DNA of 64,000 bases. Source: Opitutus sp. GTDB lineage: Bacteria > Verrucomicrobiota > Verrucomicrobiae > Opitutales > Opitutaceae. The stretch's first letter is position 1. Every line of letters starts with the position of its first letter. The notes under the pieces are model-generated. The model searched no databases. It had not been told where the DNA came from and saw nothing but the letters and a program-made list of their open reading frames with translations. The translations under genes were made by a program, and so were the position numbers. Location: the NCBI GenBank assembly GCA_009695065.1, contig SIBR01000004.1, positions 66,229 through 130,228 of the forward strand, read 5' to 3'. Shown in pieces: positions 18,014 to 26,896 of the stretch.

Positions 18014-19168
18014 TCAGACCGCGGATTCCAGTATCCCCTTTAATTCTTCCGGCGTCAGGGGGATGGGATTCGCTTTCATGCTGCTGGCTTTGGCGGCCGC
18101 CGCTATGATCGGAGCGAAGTCTCCGGGCGAGAGGCCGTGGCGGCCAAGCGCCGGAATCCGCAAGTCCGTCACGAGCCCGGCCACCCAGTGCACGCCTTCA
18201 TCGGCGGTGGCGGTTGCATCGCCCGATAGCAACCGGGCGATTTCATCGTAGCCACGCAACGCGGCGTGGCCGGGGGCGCGGAGGCGAAGCGCCGCAAGAT
18301 TGGCGGCCATGACGTGGGGCAACAGGGCGGCGCAGATGGCCCCGTGCGGCGCGGAAAATGCGCCCCCGATCGGAGCGGCGAAGCCGTGCACGGCGCCCAA
18401 GCCGGCGTTGGCGAGGGCCAGTCCGCTGCATAGACTCGCGAAGGCCATGTCTTCACGTGCGGTCGTATCCCATCCGTCGGTGAAGGCCCGGCGCAGAGAC
18501 CGCGCCGCCCGCCGGATGCCGGCGGCGCAAAGCGCATCGGTGAGCGGGTTGGCCCGGACTGAAACGTGCGCCTCAATGAGCTGGGTCAGTGCGTCGAGTC
18601 CAGTGCTGGCGGTCACGGCAGGAGGAAGTTCGCAGGCGAGCTCCGGGTCGACCCACGCGATGCGCGGCAGGAGGTGCACACTGCGTAAACTGACTTTCAA
18701 GCGATGCGCGGGCGAGGTGAGCACGGCGTTACGGGTGACTTCGGAACCGGTGCCGCCCGTCGTGGGAATGGCGATGCACGGCGCCGCGGCGCGGACGAGC
18801 GGCTGTGCACGTCCGATCACCTCGAGGTAGTCGGACAGTTCGCCGCCGTTGGTCAGCAGGGCAGCGATGGCCTTGGCCGCGTCGACCGCGCTGCCGCCAC
18901 CAAAACCGATCACCAGGTCGCACCCGCCGGCCCCCGCCACCGCGGTGCCGCGGGCGATGTCGTCCGTCGTCGGTTCGCCGGCGATCGCGAAGTCCGTCAC
19001 GGCGACGTCCACTGCGGCGAGCCGTTCGCGAAGTCGCGTCGCGCGCCGGGGATCGCGGCCCGTGACGACGAGGGCATGGCGGCCTAGTTCCCGGGCGGCG
19101 GGGCCGATCTCGGCGAGTTTCCCGCACCCGAAGACGATCCGCGTCGGCGAGGCGAATTCGAAGGACAT
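18014..19168 (-). CDS. Iron-containing alcohol dehydrogenase
   Basis: A group III (iron-type) alcohol dehydrogenase of 384 aa. Residues about 95-110 hold the NAD(P)-binding segment GFGGGSAVDAAK, and TTGGTGSEVTRNAVL follows. The metal region reads TGLDALTQLIEAH, then GAVHGFAAPIGGAFSAPHG, with two His 14 residues apart. In classical FucO-type enzymes the Asp is followed four residues later by His; here that position is Gln. Several related subfamilies share this change, so I do not treat it as inactivating. It starts a minus-strand group with the ABM protein and alpha-oxoamine synthase lying upstream at short spacing. Substrate unknown. Confidence 0.9.
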   Translation of the reverse strand: MSFEFASPTRIVFGCGKLAEIGPAARELGRHALVVTGRDPRRATRLRERLAAVDVAVTDFAIAGEPTTDDIARGTAVAGAGGCDLVIGFGGGSAVDAAKAIAALLTNGGELSDYLEVIGRAQPLVRAAAPCIAIPTTGGTGSEVTRNAVLTSPAHRLKVSLRSVHLLPRIAWVDPELACELPPAVTASTGLDALTQLIEAHVSVRANPLTDALCAAGIRRAARSLRRAFTDGWDTTAREDMAFASLCSGLALANAGLGAVHGFAAPIGGAFSAPHGAICAALLPHVMAANLAALRLRAPGHAALRGYDEIARLLSGDATATADEGVHWVAGLVTDLRIPALGRHGLSPGDFAPIIAAAAKASSMKANPIPLTPEELKGILESAV

Positions 19169-19191
19169 GGCATCTTGGCCCGTCGGTTTTC

Positions 19192-19497
19192 CTACCAGCC
19201 CGCGTCGTCGGGAAAGAGGCTGGAGGATTTCACGCTGGTCCGCGGTTCTGCCATCAACGGGGCCACGGCGTCACGCCATGCCGCATAGTGGGCCGTGGCC
19301 TTGTGCAGGGCCGGAGCTTCCGGCGTGCGGTAGGCTTCGATTAGCACGAAGCGCGTGGGATCGTCGACCTGTTGCACGACATCGAAACGGGCGATGCCCG
19401 GTTCCTGCCGGCTCGCCCGGGCGTTGGCGAGCGTCGCCGCCTTGAAAGCTTCGATGCCGTCCGGTCGCACGTGAACCTGGACGTGAACGACGAGCAT
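19192..19497 (-). CDS. Antibiotic biosynthesis monooxygenase (ABM) family protein
   Basis: A ferredoxin-like alpha/beta barrel protein of 101 aa, similar to LsrG and YgiN. The pattern is [20 protein letters not shown], then [20 protein letters not shown], then [20 protein letters not shown] with HY at the end of the helix. Members use molecular oxygen without cofactors on quinols, or isomerise small metabolites. It lies 22 bases downstream of the alpha-oxoamine synthase and 23 bases before the dehydrogenase on the same strand, so the three look like one operon. The substrate is unknown. Confidence 0.85.
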   Translation of the reverse strand: MLVVHVQVHVRPDGIEAFKAATLANARASRQEPGIARFDVVQQVDDPTRFVLIEAYRTPEAPALHKATAHYAAWRDAVAPLMAEPRTSVKSSSLFPDDAGW

Positions 19498-19519
19498 GAG
19501 GTTGGGCGCGGCCGGAACC

Positions 19520-20716
19520 TTACAGCTTCTTCACGGCGTACGCCATCGCCTCGGCGATTTTCTCCAGCTGTTCGTCGGTGTGTTTGGCGGAAATCGCGGT
19601 GCGGATCAGATCCTTGCCGGCCGGCACTGCGGGCGCGATCGACATGACCGTGAACACGCCCTTGTCCATCAGCGCGCGCCAGAACGGATAGACCCGCTCC
19701 TTCGATCCCAACACGATCGGCACAGCGGGCGTTTCGCTCTCCCAGATGTCGAGCCCGAGAGACTTGAGCATCGCCTTGTACTTTTTCGTGTTGGCCCAGA
19801 GGCGCTCGAGATGCTGCGGCTCGGCCTGCATCAATTCGAGGGAGGCCTGCGCGCAAGCCGCCTGGCTGGGGCTGATCGCGGCGGAGAAGATCGTCTGCTT
19901 CGAGTGGCTGCGGAGATATTCGATGATCTCGCGCGACGCGGCGACGAATCCGCCCGTGCTGGCAAGCGATTTCGACATGCTCCCGCAGAGTACATCGACC
20001 TTGTCGTTGAGGCCAAAGTGATCGGCGGTCCCGCGGCCCTGCCGGCCGAGCACGCCGAAACCGTGCGCGTCGTCGAGGACCGTGAAACAGCCGGTTTCGT
20101 CGGCGATTTCCGCGAACTCCGGCAGCCGGGCGATGTGGCCTTCCATCGAGTAGACGCCCTCGATGACGAGCATCTTCGTGGCGTCGGGACTGACGGCCGT
20201 GAGGACCTCGCGGAGGTCGTCCGGATTGTTGTGCGAAAAGCGTTCCACCGTGGCCATCGACAGGCGGATGCCGTCCCAGAGGCACGAGTGGATGTTCTTG
20301 TCGGCGAAAATGACGTCACCCTTCCGCGCGAACGATGCGACGCTCGAAAGGCAGGACAGGTAACCGGCGACGTGAATGTGGCAGGCTTCCTGGCCCAGGA
20401 ACGCCGCGAGCTTTTCTTCCAGTTCCACGTGATAGGCGCGGGATCCGTTGGAAGTGCGGGCGCCGGTCGTGCTCGTGCCCCATTTCAACATCGCGGCGCG
20501 CCCGGCTTCGATGACCTTCGGGTGAAAAGACAGGCCCAGATAATCGTTGCTGGACAGCATGATCATCTCGTGGCCGTCGAGGCGCACCGTCGTATCCTGC
20601 TGCGCCTCCATGGCGTGGTAATAGGGCGCATACTTCAGCCGCATCTTAGTGACGTAGTCGTCGCGACAACGCGCCAGCAGGGCCTTTTTGTTTTTCGTGA
20701 AGAAAGATAACGCCAT
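19520..20716 (-). CDS. Alpha-oxoamine synthase family PLP enzyme
   Basis: A 398-residue PLP enzyme of the family of serine palmitoyltransferase, 2-amino-3-ketobutyrate CoA ligase and BioF, which condenses an amino acid with an acyl-CoA while releasing CO2. Features in order: [39 protein letters not shown] (the family GSR motif), [20 protein letters not shown], and the PLP lysine in [13 protein letters not shown]. The three outcomes (sphingolipid, threonine catabolism, biotin) cannot be separated by sight. Neither biotin nor threonine genes are adjacent. A lipid role is an inference from the hydroxylase/PAQR protein 5 kb away. The ATG at 20716 gives the normal length. Confidence 0.88.
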   Translation of the reverse strand: MALSFFTKNKKALLARCRDDYVTKMRLKYAPYYHAMEAQQDTTVRLDGHEMIMLSSNDYLGLSFHPKVIEAGRAAMLKWGTSTTGARTSNGSRAYHVELEEKLAAFLGQEACHIHVAGYLSCLSSVASFARKGDVIFADKNIHSCLWDGIRLSMATVERFSHNNPDDLREVLTAVSPDATKMLVIEGVYSMEGHIARLPEFAEIADETGCFTVLDDAHGFGVLGRQGRGTADHFGLNDKVDVLCGSMSKSLASTGGFVAASREIIEYLRSHSKQTIFSAAISPSQAACAQASLELMQAEPQHLERLWANTKKYKAMLKSLGLDIWESETPAVPIVLGSKERVYPFWRALMDKGVFTVMSIAPAVPAGKDLIRTAISAKHTDEQLEKIAEAMAYAVKKL

Positions 20717-20921
20717 GTCAGCTTGGAACCGTGGTTAGCCACCTAGTTTTTGGCAAATGGAAACCGGGTAATGCGGCGGCCGCGGGCGCATCTCGGTATT
20801 CCGATGTGGGTGGGTCGCTCGGAGGACCGCCGTCTCGCTCGTGGCTGCGTCTGTTGCGATCGGACCGGCGCGGAGCTATTTTTCGGAAGCGAACGATCGA
20901 GCGGTGGACCGACGAACGCGC

Positions 20922-22112
20922 TCAGGCGTGATGCGGAAGCTCACGCAGCCATTCGCGCAGATCGGCCGCGTAGTTCTCCCACGAGCGAAACGGACGGGCG
21001 AGCGCTGCGGCCTGCAACGCCGCCAGCCCGGCTGGATCGGCCAGCAAATTCCGGACCGTGGAAGCCAGCTCGTCCGCGCCGACGCGTTCGAGGGCGATGC
21101 AGCCGCCGTCGCGGGCCGACTCGCCCACGGCGCCGCGCGCGGAACAGATGCACGGCTTCCCGCGCGCCACACTCTCGATCACCGGCAGGCCGAAACCTTC
21201 CATGACGGAAGGATAAACGGTGAAGGCACAGGCCGCATACGCCGCTTCCAATCCAGCATCGGTGGCCGGTCCGTCATAGCGCAGCGGGCGCCCGCGGGCC
21301 TGCAGTTCACGGATCCGCGCCAGGGCCGTTTGACCGGTCTGCGGATGCGCGAGGCCGATCAGCTGGAGCTGAAATTCCAGTCCGGCAGTCCAGAGTCGTT
21401 CGCAGGCCTCCAGGAGCGCGAGATGGTTTTTGCGGCCCTCAATGCTGCCCACGGAGAGCACGATGGGCACCGGCGGGCGCGGCGTGGTGGGGCGCATCGT
21501 TGGGGGAGGGCGATCGATGCCCAGCGCGATCGTGCGGACCGGCGGAGTGGCGGTGACACCGAGCCAGCGCCAGTAGCCGACCAGCGAATCGCGGGAATCG
21601 TCGGAGACCGCCGCGATGCCGTCGAAAGCGAGCAACTCCTGCAGGTAGGCCGGGAAACGGGCCACGGTTTTGGAGGGCGTGAGCTCGGGCAACTTCAGCG
21701 GGATGGCATCGTGAAAAACCGCGATGCGCGGGCCGCGGGTGGCGGCAAAAATCGCCGGTAGCGCGGCCGCAACGGTGGGCGAGAAGACCTCGGGCACGAC
21801 AATTCCCGAGGATGGTTGGGCCGCGAGCGCCGGCGTCCGGCCGAGGAGGCGGCCGGCATGGCCCTGCAGCTTTGCGCTGAACGGCCAGTGTGCCTTGCGT
21901 TTTCCGGCGGTGGTGTCAGCCTGCAAGTTGGCCTGCTCCCATGGCTCCAGTGGCCGCCAGGCGCGCAGGTACGGGTCGTGCGTGAGCGCGATCGCGTTGG
22001 CGCCCAGCGCGGCATGCAGCGAGCGTGTGACGCGCTGGATGCCGGTGCGCGCGCGCGTATGGCTGGTGTGGGTCAGGTCGAGAAAAATAGGAACCGGCAT
22101 GGTGGCGGTCAT
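20922..22112 (-). CDS. Family 4 glycosyltransferase
   Basis: A GT4 (GT-B fold, retaining) glycosyltransferase of 396 aa. The N-terminus MPVPIFLDLTHTSHTRARTG and IQRVTRSLH is the opening of a GT4 subgroup common in glycan islands. The nucleotide-sugar part gives VPIVLSVGSIEGRKNHLALL and the E-x7-E segment EGFGLPVIESVARGKP, near residues 310-325. It adds a hexose to a lipid-linked or protein acceptor; donor and acceptor cannot be read. It overlaps the upstream membrane gene by four bases (ATGA) and so belongs to the operon 25173-20922. A second Met at residue 5 is an alternative start. Confidence 0.9.
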   Translation of the reverse strand: MTATMPVPIFLDLTHTSHTRARTGIQRVTRSLHAALGANAIALTHDPYLRAWRPLEPWEQANLQADTTAGKRKAHWPFSAKLQGHAGRLLGRTPALAAQPSSGIVVPEVFSPTVAAALPAIFAATRGPRIAVFHDAIPLKLPELTPSKTVARFPAYLQELLAFDGIAAVSDDSRDSLVGYWRWLGVTATPPVRTIALGIDRPPPTMRPTTPRPPVPIVLSVGSIEGRKNHLALLEACERLWTAGLEFQLQLIGLAHPQTGQTALARIRELQARGRPLRYDGPATDAGLEAAYAACAFTVYPSVMEGFGLPVIESVARGKPCICSARGAVGESARDGGCIALERVGADELASTVRNLLADPAGLAALQAAALARPFRSWENYAADLREWLRELPHHA

Positions 22113-23668
22113 GGTTTTGCCAGCGCGAGCTCCGGATCATAAAGCGCAAATGCGAGGCGGCGTGAGCCTGGGGCCTGGCTCTCCGGCACCGGTTCCGCGG
22201 GAGTGGAAAACTCCGCTGTCGCGCGTCCCGCCGCGACCTGAAGCTCGACCGTATGACGTGAAAGCGTGGTCGTGATCTCGGCCCGGCCGATTTCTCGGCC
22301 TTGCTGAAGGATGGTTATCGTTCGTGGAGCCAGGCTCCGTAATGCGAACGTGAGTCGGAGCTTTGCGTCGGTTTTCGGCCAGGTCTCGATCGCGACGGTG
22401 GCCTGTTGCCCTCTGGCCCAAAGCCAGGCGTGTCGGCCGTGCGCCTCGCGGCCGGACCAGCCTTCGCCGGCGGTTGCCATCACCGCCAGCCCGGATTGTC
22501 GCAACGCTGCGACCTCACGTGGATTCGAAGGCATGTCGCGCAGGGTCAGCAGGCCGGCGAAGACGCTGAGATTGCCGAGGAGCAGCCATGCGAACGATGC
22601 GCGCGAGCGGTGGGCCTGCACGTTGAACGCGAGACTCAGCGGGAGCAGGACGCGCGTCGCGGCGCCCGGGAACCCCTCCCATACCGCCGTGCCGAGGCAC
22701 AGCATCAACCCGGTGTAAGCGGCGCCGATGCGCCACCAGCGATCCGCGGGATCGCGCCGCACCACAAAAAATGCCGCCTGCACTGTGAGGCCAAGCGTCG
22801 CGAGCAGGGTCGTCCATGCGAGCGGCCGATCGTCGACGGTCGAAAAAGCCTCGATCACGGCGTGCCACTTTTCGAGCAAGCCCGTGCCGGGCCAGGTGAA
22901 GTTGGACCAACCCTGATCGGCGGGACCGGCGCGCCAGCGCACGTAGGCCAGCCATGCGCCGAGGGGGACGGCGACCACGAGACCGCGGGCGACGTTCTTT
23001 TTCGAGAACCACGGTGACTGGCACAGTCCCGCCACGGCGAGCAACGCGGTTTCGCGGGCGAGGCCCGCGGCGGCGAGCCCGGCAGCGGCCAGGCGTCCAC
23101 GCCCGCACTCGGCGGCCAACAACGCGCCCGCCAGGATTCCCAGGGCGACCAGATCGGTCAGGGCGAGGCGGACGCTGCCGAGCGCGCCGGCGGAAAAAAG
23201 TACGCCGGCCCACGCAATCCACCCACGAAGGTCGCGGACTTCGAGCAACCGCCAGAGCACGGCGGCGAGGGCGAGCCAGGCTGCGACATTGAGCAACGCA
23301 TAGGTGTGAATGATCGCCGCCGGCTGGCCTGCGCCCAGCAGCCACGCGAGCGCCGGCGGCAGGATGCGGCGGGCGCGATACGCAAAGTTGTCCATGGCCG
23401 GCGGCAGCGCGGGATCGCGTAGGGTAGGATCCTGGGCGATCTGCGCATAGTAGAGTCCGTCGTAGCCGCCGGTGTCGGGATGCACGTAGACGGGCAGTTC
23501 GCGAAACGCGGCGATCTTCACCCCGTCGTTCGAGGCATCGAGCTGGAAAAGCGCGGTGAATCCGTAGACCGGATGCCAGAAGCGCGCGACGAGTCCCAGG
23601 AATACGACGACCGCGACGATTCCGGCGGCGCGCACCTGCCAGCGGGGAGACGGAGCGACAGGAGTCAT
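22109..23668 (-). CDS. GT-C-like membrane protein with C-terminal beta module
   Basis: A 519-residue polytopic membrane protein. Residues 1-390 carry about nine hydrophobic segments. An N-terminal loop holds GGYDGLYYAQIAQDPTLRD, then MDNFAYRARRILPPALAWLL, a pattern typical of polyprenyl-phosphate-sugar-dependent GT-C enzymes. The soluble tail from about residue 395 begins GWSGREAHGRHAWLW and is a beta-rich module found in three other island proteins. It overlaps both neighbours by four bases. The protein at 25283-26890 is a clear paralogue with the same layout. Role: transfer of a sugar from a lipid carrier, or a membrane-linked polymerase step; not assignable further. Confidence 0.82.
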   Translation of the reverse strand: MTPVAPSPRWQVRAAGIVAVVVFLGLVARFWHPVYGFTALFQLDASNDGVKIAAFRELPVYVHPDTGGYDGLYYAQIAQDPTLRDPALPPAMDNFAYRARRILPPALAWLLGAGQPAAIIHTYALLNVAAWLALAAVLWRLLEVRDLRGWIAWAGVLFSAGALGSVRLALTDLVALGILAGALLAAECGRGRLAAAGLAAAGLARETALLAVAGLCQSPWFSKKNVARGLVVAVPLGAWLAYVRWRAGPADQGWSNFTWPGTGLLEKWHAVIEAFSTVDDRPLAWTTLLATLGLTVQAAFFVVRRDPADRWWRIGAAYTGLMLCLGTAVWEGFPGAATRVLLPLSLAFNVQAHRSRASFAWLLLGNLSVFAGLLTLRDMPSNPREVAALRQSGLAVMATAGEGWSGREAHGRHAWLWARGQQATVAIETWPKTDAKLRLTFALRSLAPRTITILQQGREIGRAEITTTLSRHTVELQVAAGRATAEFSTPAEPVPESQAPGSRRLAFALYDPELALAKP

Positions 23669-25173
23669 TTCGCGGCGGTGGGGCGGGCGTCTTGCAGTTG
23701 CCAAAGGCCGACGTTGGCGACGGTGCTCAGGCGGATCCAATCGCCGGGGCAGTGCTTGCGGAGCGCTTCCGCCTCCTCCCAATCGAAGATCAGGGCGAAG
23801 ATCGGGCGGGCGGCGGCGCGGGCAAGCGCGGCGTAGCGGGCGAATGCGGGCGCTTCGATTTGATCGTAACGCAGCACGGCGTTTTCGTTGTAATAGTAGA
23901 GCGCGCCGCTGAAAGCGCAGGCGGCGACCAAGGCGTCCTTGGGGAGCCGAGTGCGGGCGACGACGGCCGCATCGGCGTAGGCCTGTTCGTAGCGCGGAAC
24001 GAGGAAAACATTGAGATGGCGGGTCCAGGCCCAGCCGTTGGCGATGGCCCAGACGGCGAGTGCCGCCGCGGCCACGGCCTGGAGGCGGGGCGAATGACGG
24101 GTCAGGTGGTCAACCCCAAGCAGGGCGGCGAGGAGGAGGGCGGGCACCGCGGGGAGGATGAAACGCAGACACCACCATACTTCATGCGAGACTTCGTAGA
24201 ACGCGTAGAGCCCGGTGATGGCGCCGAAGGCGAGAGCGAGGGCGAGCAGTTCGCGCCAACGGTCGGAACGCGCGAGCGCGGCAAATGGGAGTGCGAGCAC
24301 GACGGCGGGCAGGAGCAGGGCGAGCCATTTCGCGAAATGCAGGGCGGTGGGGGCGCCGTAAGAAAGGGCGAAGGCGGAGAAGATGTCGCCGTAGCCGGAA
24401 CGGAAGACGCTGCCGTAAAGCGAGTGATTGTAGAAGGCGAGCCACGCCGCGCCGGGGATGCCGCCCACGGTGAAAAGAGCGAGGCGGCGCATGTCGCCAC
24501 CCAGCAGGACGAGGAGCGCGGGCGCGAAGAGAAGATTCGTCGGACGCACCAGCACGGCGAATGCGAAGGCAGCGCCCACGGCGAGGGCCCACGTGCGGTG
24601 TTGCCGGGACCGGAGCGCGGCGTACCACGCGGCCAGTGTCACGGTGGTGGCAAGGGTGTCGCTCAGCGGCTGCAGCGATGTAAAAAGGAAAACTGGAAAC
24701 GTCGCCAGGATCGTCGCGCCGGCGATGGCCAGCGGGGGCCCGAGCCCGAGTTCGCGGGCCGACGCATAGCAGAGCCACACGGCGCCCAGGGCGGCGAGCA
24801 CGGCGATCGCGAGGGGGCCGGCATCCCAGCCGAGCAGGCTGCCCGCGAGCGCCAGCAGAAGCGGAAGTCCGGTGGGGTAGGTGGGGGCGTAGCGGGGCTC
24901 GGCGGCATAGGCCGTGAAGCCCAGCGGATGAAAGTGCGACCGTTCGATTTGTCCGGGGGCGCCGAACTCGGCGGGCACGCGCATGTCGACGAGGAACTGC
25001 CCGGCGGCGAAAATCCGGGCGCTGTTGAGATACCCCGAAGAGTCGGAGCCGCCGGCGACCGTTTTGGCGGTGAGCGCGATAAAAAGAGCGTAGGCGGCGA
25101 GGGCAAGCCAGCCCATCCTCGTGAGCCAGTGCGACGCGGTGGACGCGGCGGCGGGGGGATTCGGATTTGACAT
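23665..25173 (-). CDS. GT-C (PMT/ArnT-like) membrane glycosyltransferase
   Basis: A 502-residue membrane protein with about eleven hydrophobic segments. The N-terminal periplasmic loop reads SDSSGYLNSARIFAAGQFLV, then HPLGFTAYAAEPRYAPTYPT followed by GLPLLLALAG. This is the conserved acidic and TYPxGxPLL-like pattern of GT39/ArnT-type enzymes, which use dolichyl- or undecaprenyl-phosphate-linked sugars. The C-terminal tail is a small soluble domain (FALIFDWEEAEALRKHCPG). It starts the minus-strand operon, 109 bases from the divergent gene at 25283, so that gap probably holds two promoters. Four-base overlap with the next gene. Confidence 0.82.
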   Translation of the reverse strand: MSNPNPPAAASTASHWLTRMGWLALAAYALFIALTAKTVAGGSDSSGYLNSARIFAAGQFLVDMRVPAEFGAPGQIERSHFHPLGFTAYAAEPRYAPTYPTGLPLLLALAGSLLGWDAGPLAIAVLAALGAVWLCYASARELGLGPPLAIAGATILATFPVFLFTSLQPLSDTLATTVTLAAWYAALRSRQHRTWALAVGAAFAFAVLVRPTNLLFAPALLVLLGGDMRRLALFTVGGIPGAAWLAFYNHSLYGSVFRSGYGDIFSAFALSYGAPTALHFAKWLALLLPAVVLALPFAALARSDRWRELLALALAFGAITGLYAFYEVSHEVWWCLRFILPAVPALLLAALLGVDHLTRHSPRLQAVAAAALAVWAIANGWAWTRHLNVFLVPRYEQAYADAAVVARTRLPKDALVAACAFSGALYYYNENAVLRYDQIEAPAFARYAALARAAARPIFALIFDWEEAEALRKHCPGDWIRLSTVANVGLWQLQDARPTAAK

Positions 25174-25282
25174 GGTACGCTCGCGTTCTGTGATGCGGCA
25201 AACTGCCTGTGACAATTTTGGAAGACAAGCGCCCGCGTTGCCGCGGTTTGCCCACGCTGGTGCCGGGAGCGCAGCGGGCGCA

Positions 25283-26890
25283 ATGAACGCGCCCGTGACG
25301 CCGGCCCGGGGTGGGGTTCTCCAGCGACTGTTCGGCGCAAGGATCCGCGTGGCATTCCTGCTCTGCACGGTGGGCTTCGCGTGGGCGGTGGGGCAATTTT
25401 ATCAACCCACGACCGGTTTCACGAGCCTGCTAATAATCGGCGACGCGATGGAGGCGAACCAGGTGACCCGCCTGCGCGAGGTGCCGCACTACCGTTACAA
25501 GGACTCCGTTGGCTACGATGGCGCCTACTACGTCCAGCTCGCGCTGTATCCGTTGCTCGACAATCCCGAGTTGAGCCAGGCCATCGACAACCTGCCCTAC
25601 CGGGCGCGCCGCGTGCTTTTCGGCTGGGTGGCCTGGCTGCTGGGTTTGGGGCAGCCGGCGTGGGTCGTCCAGGCCCAGGCGTTGCTCAACGTCCTTTGCT
25701 GGTTCGCGCTGGCGTGGGTCTTGTTGCGCTGGTTTCCGCCGACGACGGGGGGGGATTTTTTGCGCTGGTTTGGCATCCTGTTCTCGCATGGGGTCTGCAT
25801 GAGTGCGCGCGATGCCCTCGTCGATGGGCCGGCCCTGCTGCTCGTGGCGCTGGCGATGGCGTGGATCGAGGACGGTCGGCGGGGACGCGCCGTAGCGATG
25901 CTGGCGCTGGGCGGACTCGGGAAGGAAACGAGCCTGCTCGCGGTGACGGGCTTCGCGGATGGGTTGGGGCGCGCGCCCCGGCGCGCGTGGGCGCGATTGG
26001 CCGGGCTCGGTCTCGTGGTCGCCCTGCCGCTGGCGGTTTGGATCGGATACGTGCGTTGGAAATTCGGTCCGGTCGCCGATCTGGGATACGGCAATTTCAC
26101 TCTGCCGCTGACCGGGCTCGCGGAAAAATGGGGTGCGGCCTTGAGCGACCTCACTGACGACAGCCGGTCGTTCATGATTTGGGCCACCTTCCTCGCGGTG
26201 CTGGGCGTCACGGTGCAGATGATCTTTATCCTGGCCCGGTGGCGGCCGCGCGAACTCTGGTGGCGGGTCGGGGCCAGCTTTGCGGGGATGGCGGTCTTCC
26301 TCTCCAAGCCGGTGTGGGAGGGTTATCCCGGCGCGTTTACCCGGGTGCTGTTGCCGCTGGCGCTGGCCTTCAATCTCCTCGTGCCGCGTGGCCGCGCCTG
26401 GCTGCCGGTGCTCATCGCCGGAAACCTGAGTGTGCTGGCTGGGTTCAACGAATTCTCCCCACCGGCCCGGGAATTTTTCCAGGTGCACGGCGACTCCGCG
26501 ATCGTGGCGCAGCTGCAGGTCCGGGCCGACGGCTGGCACGGCTTGGAGAACGCGGGGGGGCGCCGGTGGCGTTGGTGCGCGGGATCGTCGGTTTTGGTCG
26601 TGCGCAATCAATCCGACCGCGCCGTGGCGCTTACATTCAGTGGAAAATTGCGGGGCGAGCGGGCGGGTCGGGCCCTGCGCATTGCGATCGGGACGCAGAC
26701 GCTGTGGTCGGGGGTGTTGACCGAGGACCGCGTGGAGGCCGGCTTTGGCTGCGTGGTGCCGCCGGGCGAGACGACGCTCGTCTTCACCACCGACCGGCCG
26801 CCGAATTTCATCGGGGTCGATCCGCGTCTGCTGGCCTTCAGCCTGACGAATTTGGCCATCGTCGTGGCGCCGGTTTCCGGCCAACGCTGA
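25283..26890 (+). CDS. GT-C-like membrane protein with C-terminal beta module
   Basis: A 535-residue paralogue of the protein at 22109-23668. The shared loop reads VGYDGAYYVQLALYPLLDN, then IDNLPYRARRVLFGWVAWLL, followed by about nine hydrophobic segments. The C-terminal soluble module starts near residue 416 with GWHGLENAGGRRWRW and ends with a VPPGETTLVFTTDRPP and DPRLLAFSL pattern. Transfer of a sugar from a polyprenyl-phosphate carrier is the family-level expectation. It is the first gene of a plus-strand pair with the methyltransferase that follows six bases after its stop. The open frame continues upstream to 25121 but that part is antisense to the divergent gene; the ATG at 25283 is preferred. 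Confidence 0.82.
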   Translation: MNAPVTPARGGVLQRLFGARIRVAFLLCTVGFAWAVGQFYQPTTGFTSLLIIGDAMEANQVTRLREVPHYRYKDSVGYDGAYYVQLALYPLLDNPELSQAIDNLPYRARRVLFGWVAWLLGLGQPAWVVQAQALLNVLCWFALAWVLLRWFPPTTGGDFLRWFGILFSHGVCMSARDALVDGPALLLVALAMAWIEDGRRGRAVAMLALGGLGKETSLLAVTGFADGLGRAPRRAWARLAGLGLVVALPLAVWIGYVRWKFGPVADLGYGNFTLPLTGLAEKWGAALSDLTDDSRSFMIWATFLAVLGVTVQMIFILARWRPRELWWRVGASFAGMAVFLSKPVWEGYPGAFTRVLLPLALAFNLLVPRGRAWLPVLIAGNLSVLAGFNEFSPPAREFFQVHGDSAIVAQLQVRADGWHGLENAGGRRWRWCAGSSVLVVRNQSDRAVALTFSGKLRGERAGRALRIAIGTQTLWSGVLTEDRVEAGFGCVVPPGETTLVFTTDRPPNFIGVDPRLLAFSLTNLAIVVAPVSGQR

Positions 26891-26896
26891 AGTGGC

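Noticed and set aside
23692..25170. 492-codon plus-strand frame
   Set aside because: Glycine/glutamate-rich shadow of the PMT/ArnT-like gene on the minus strand.
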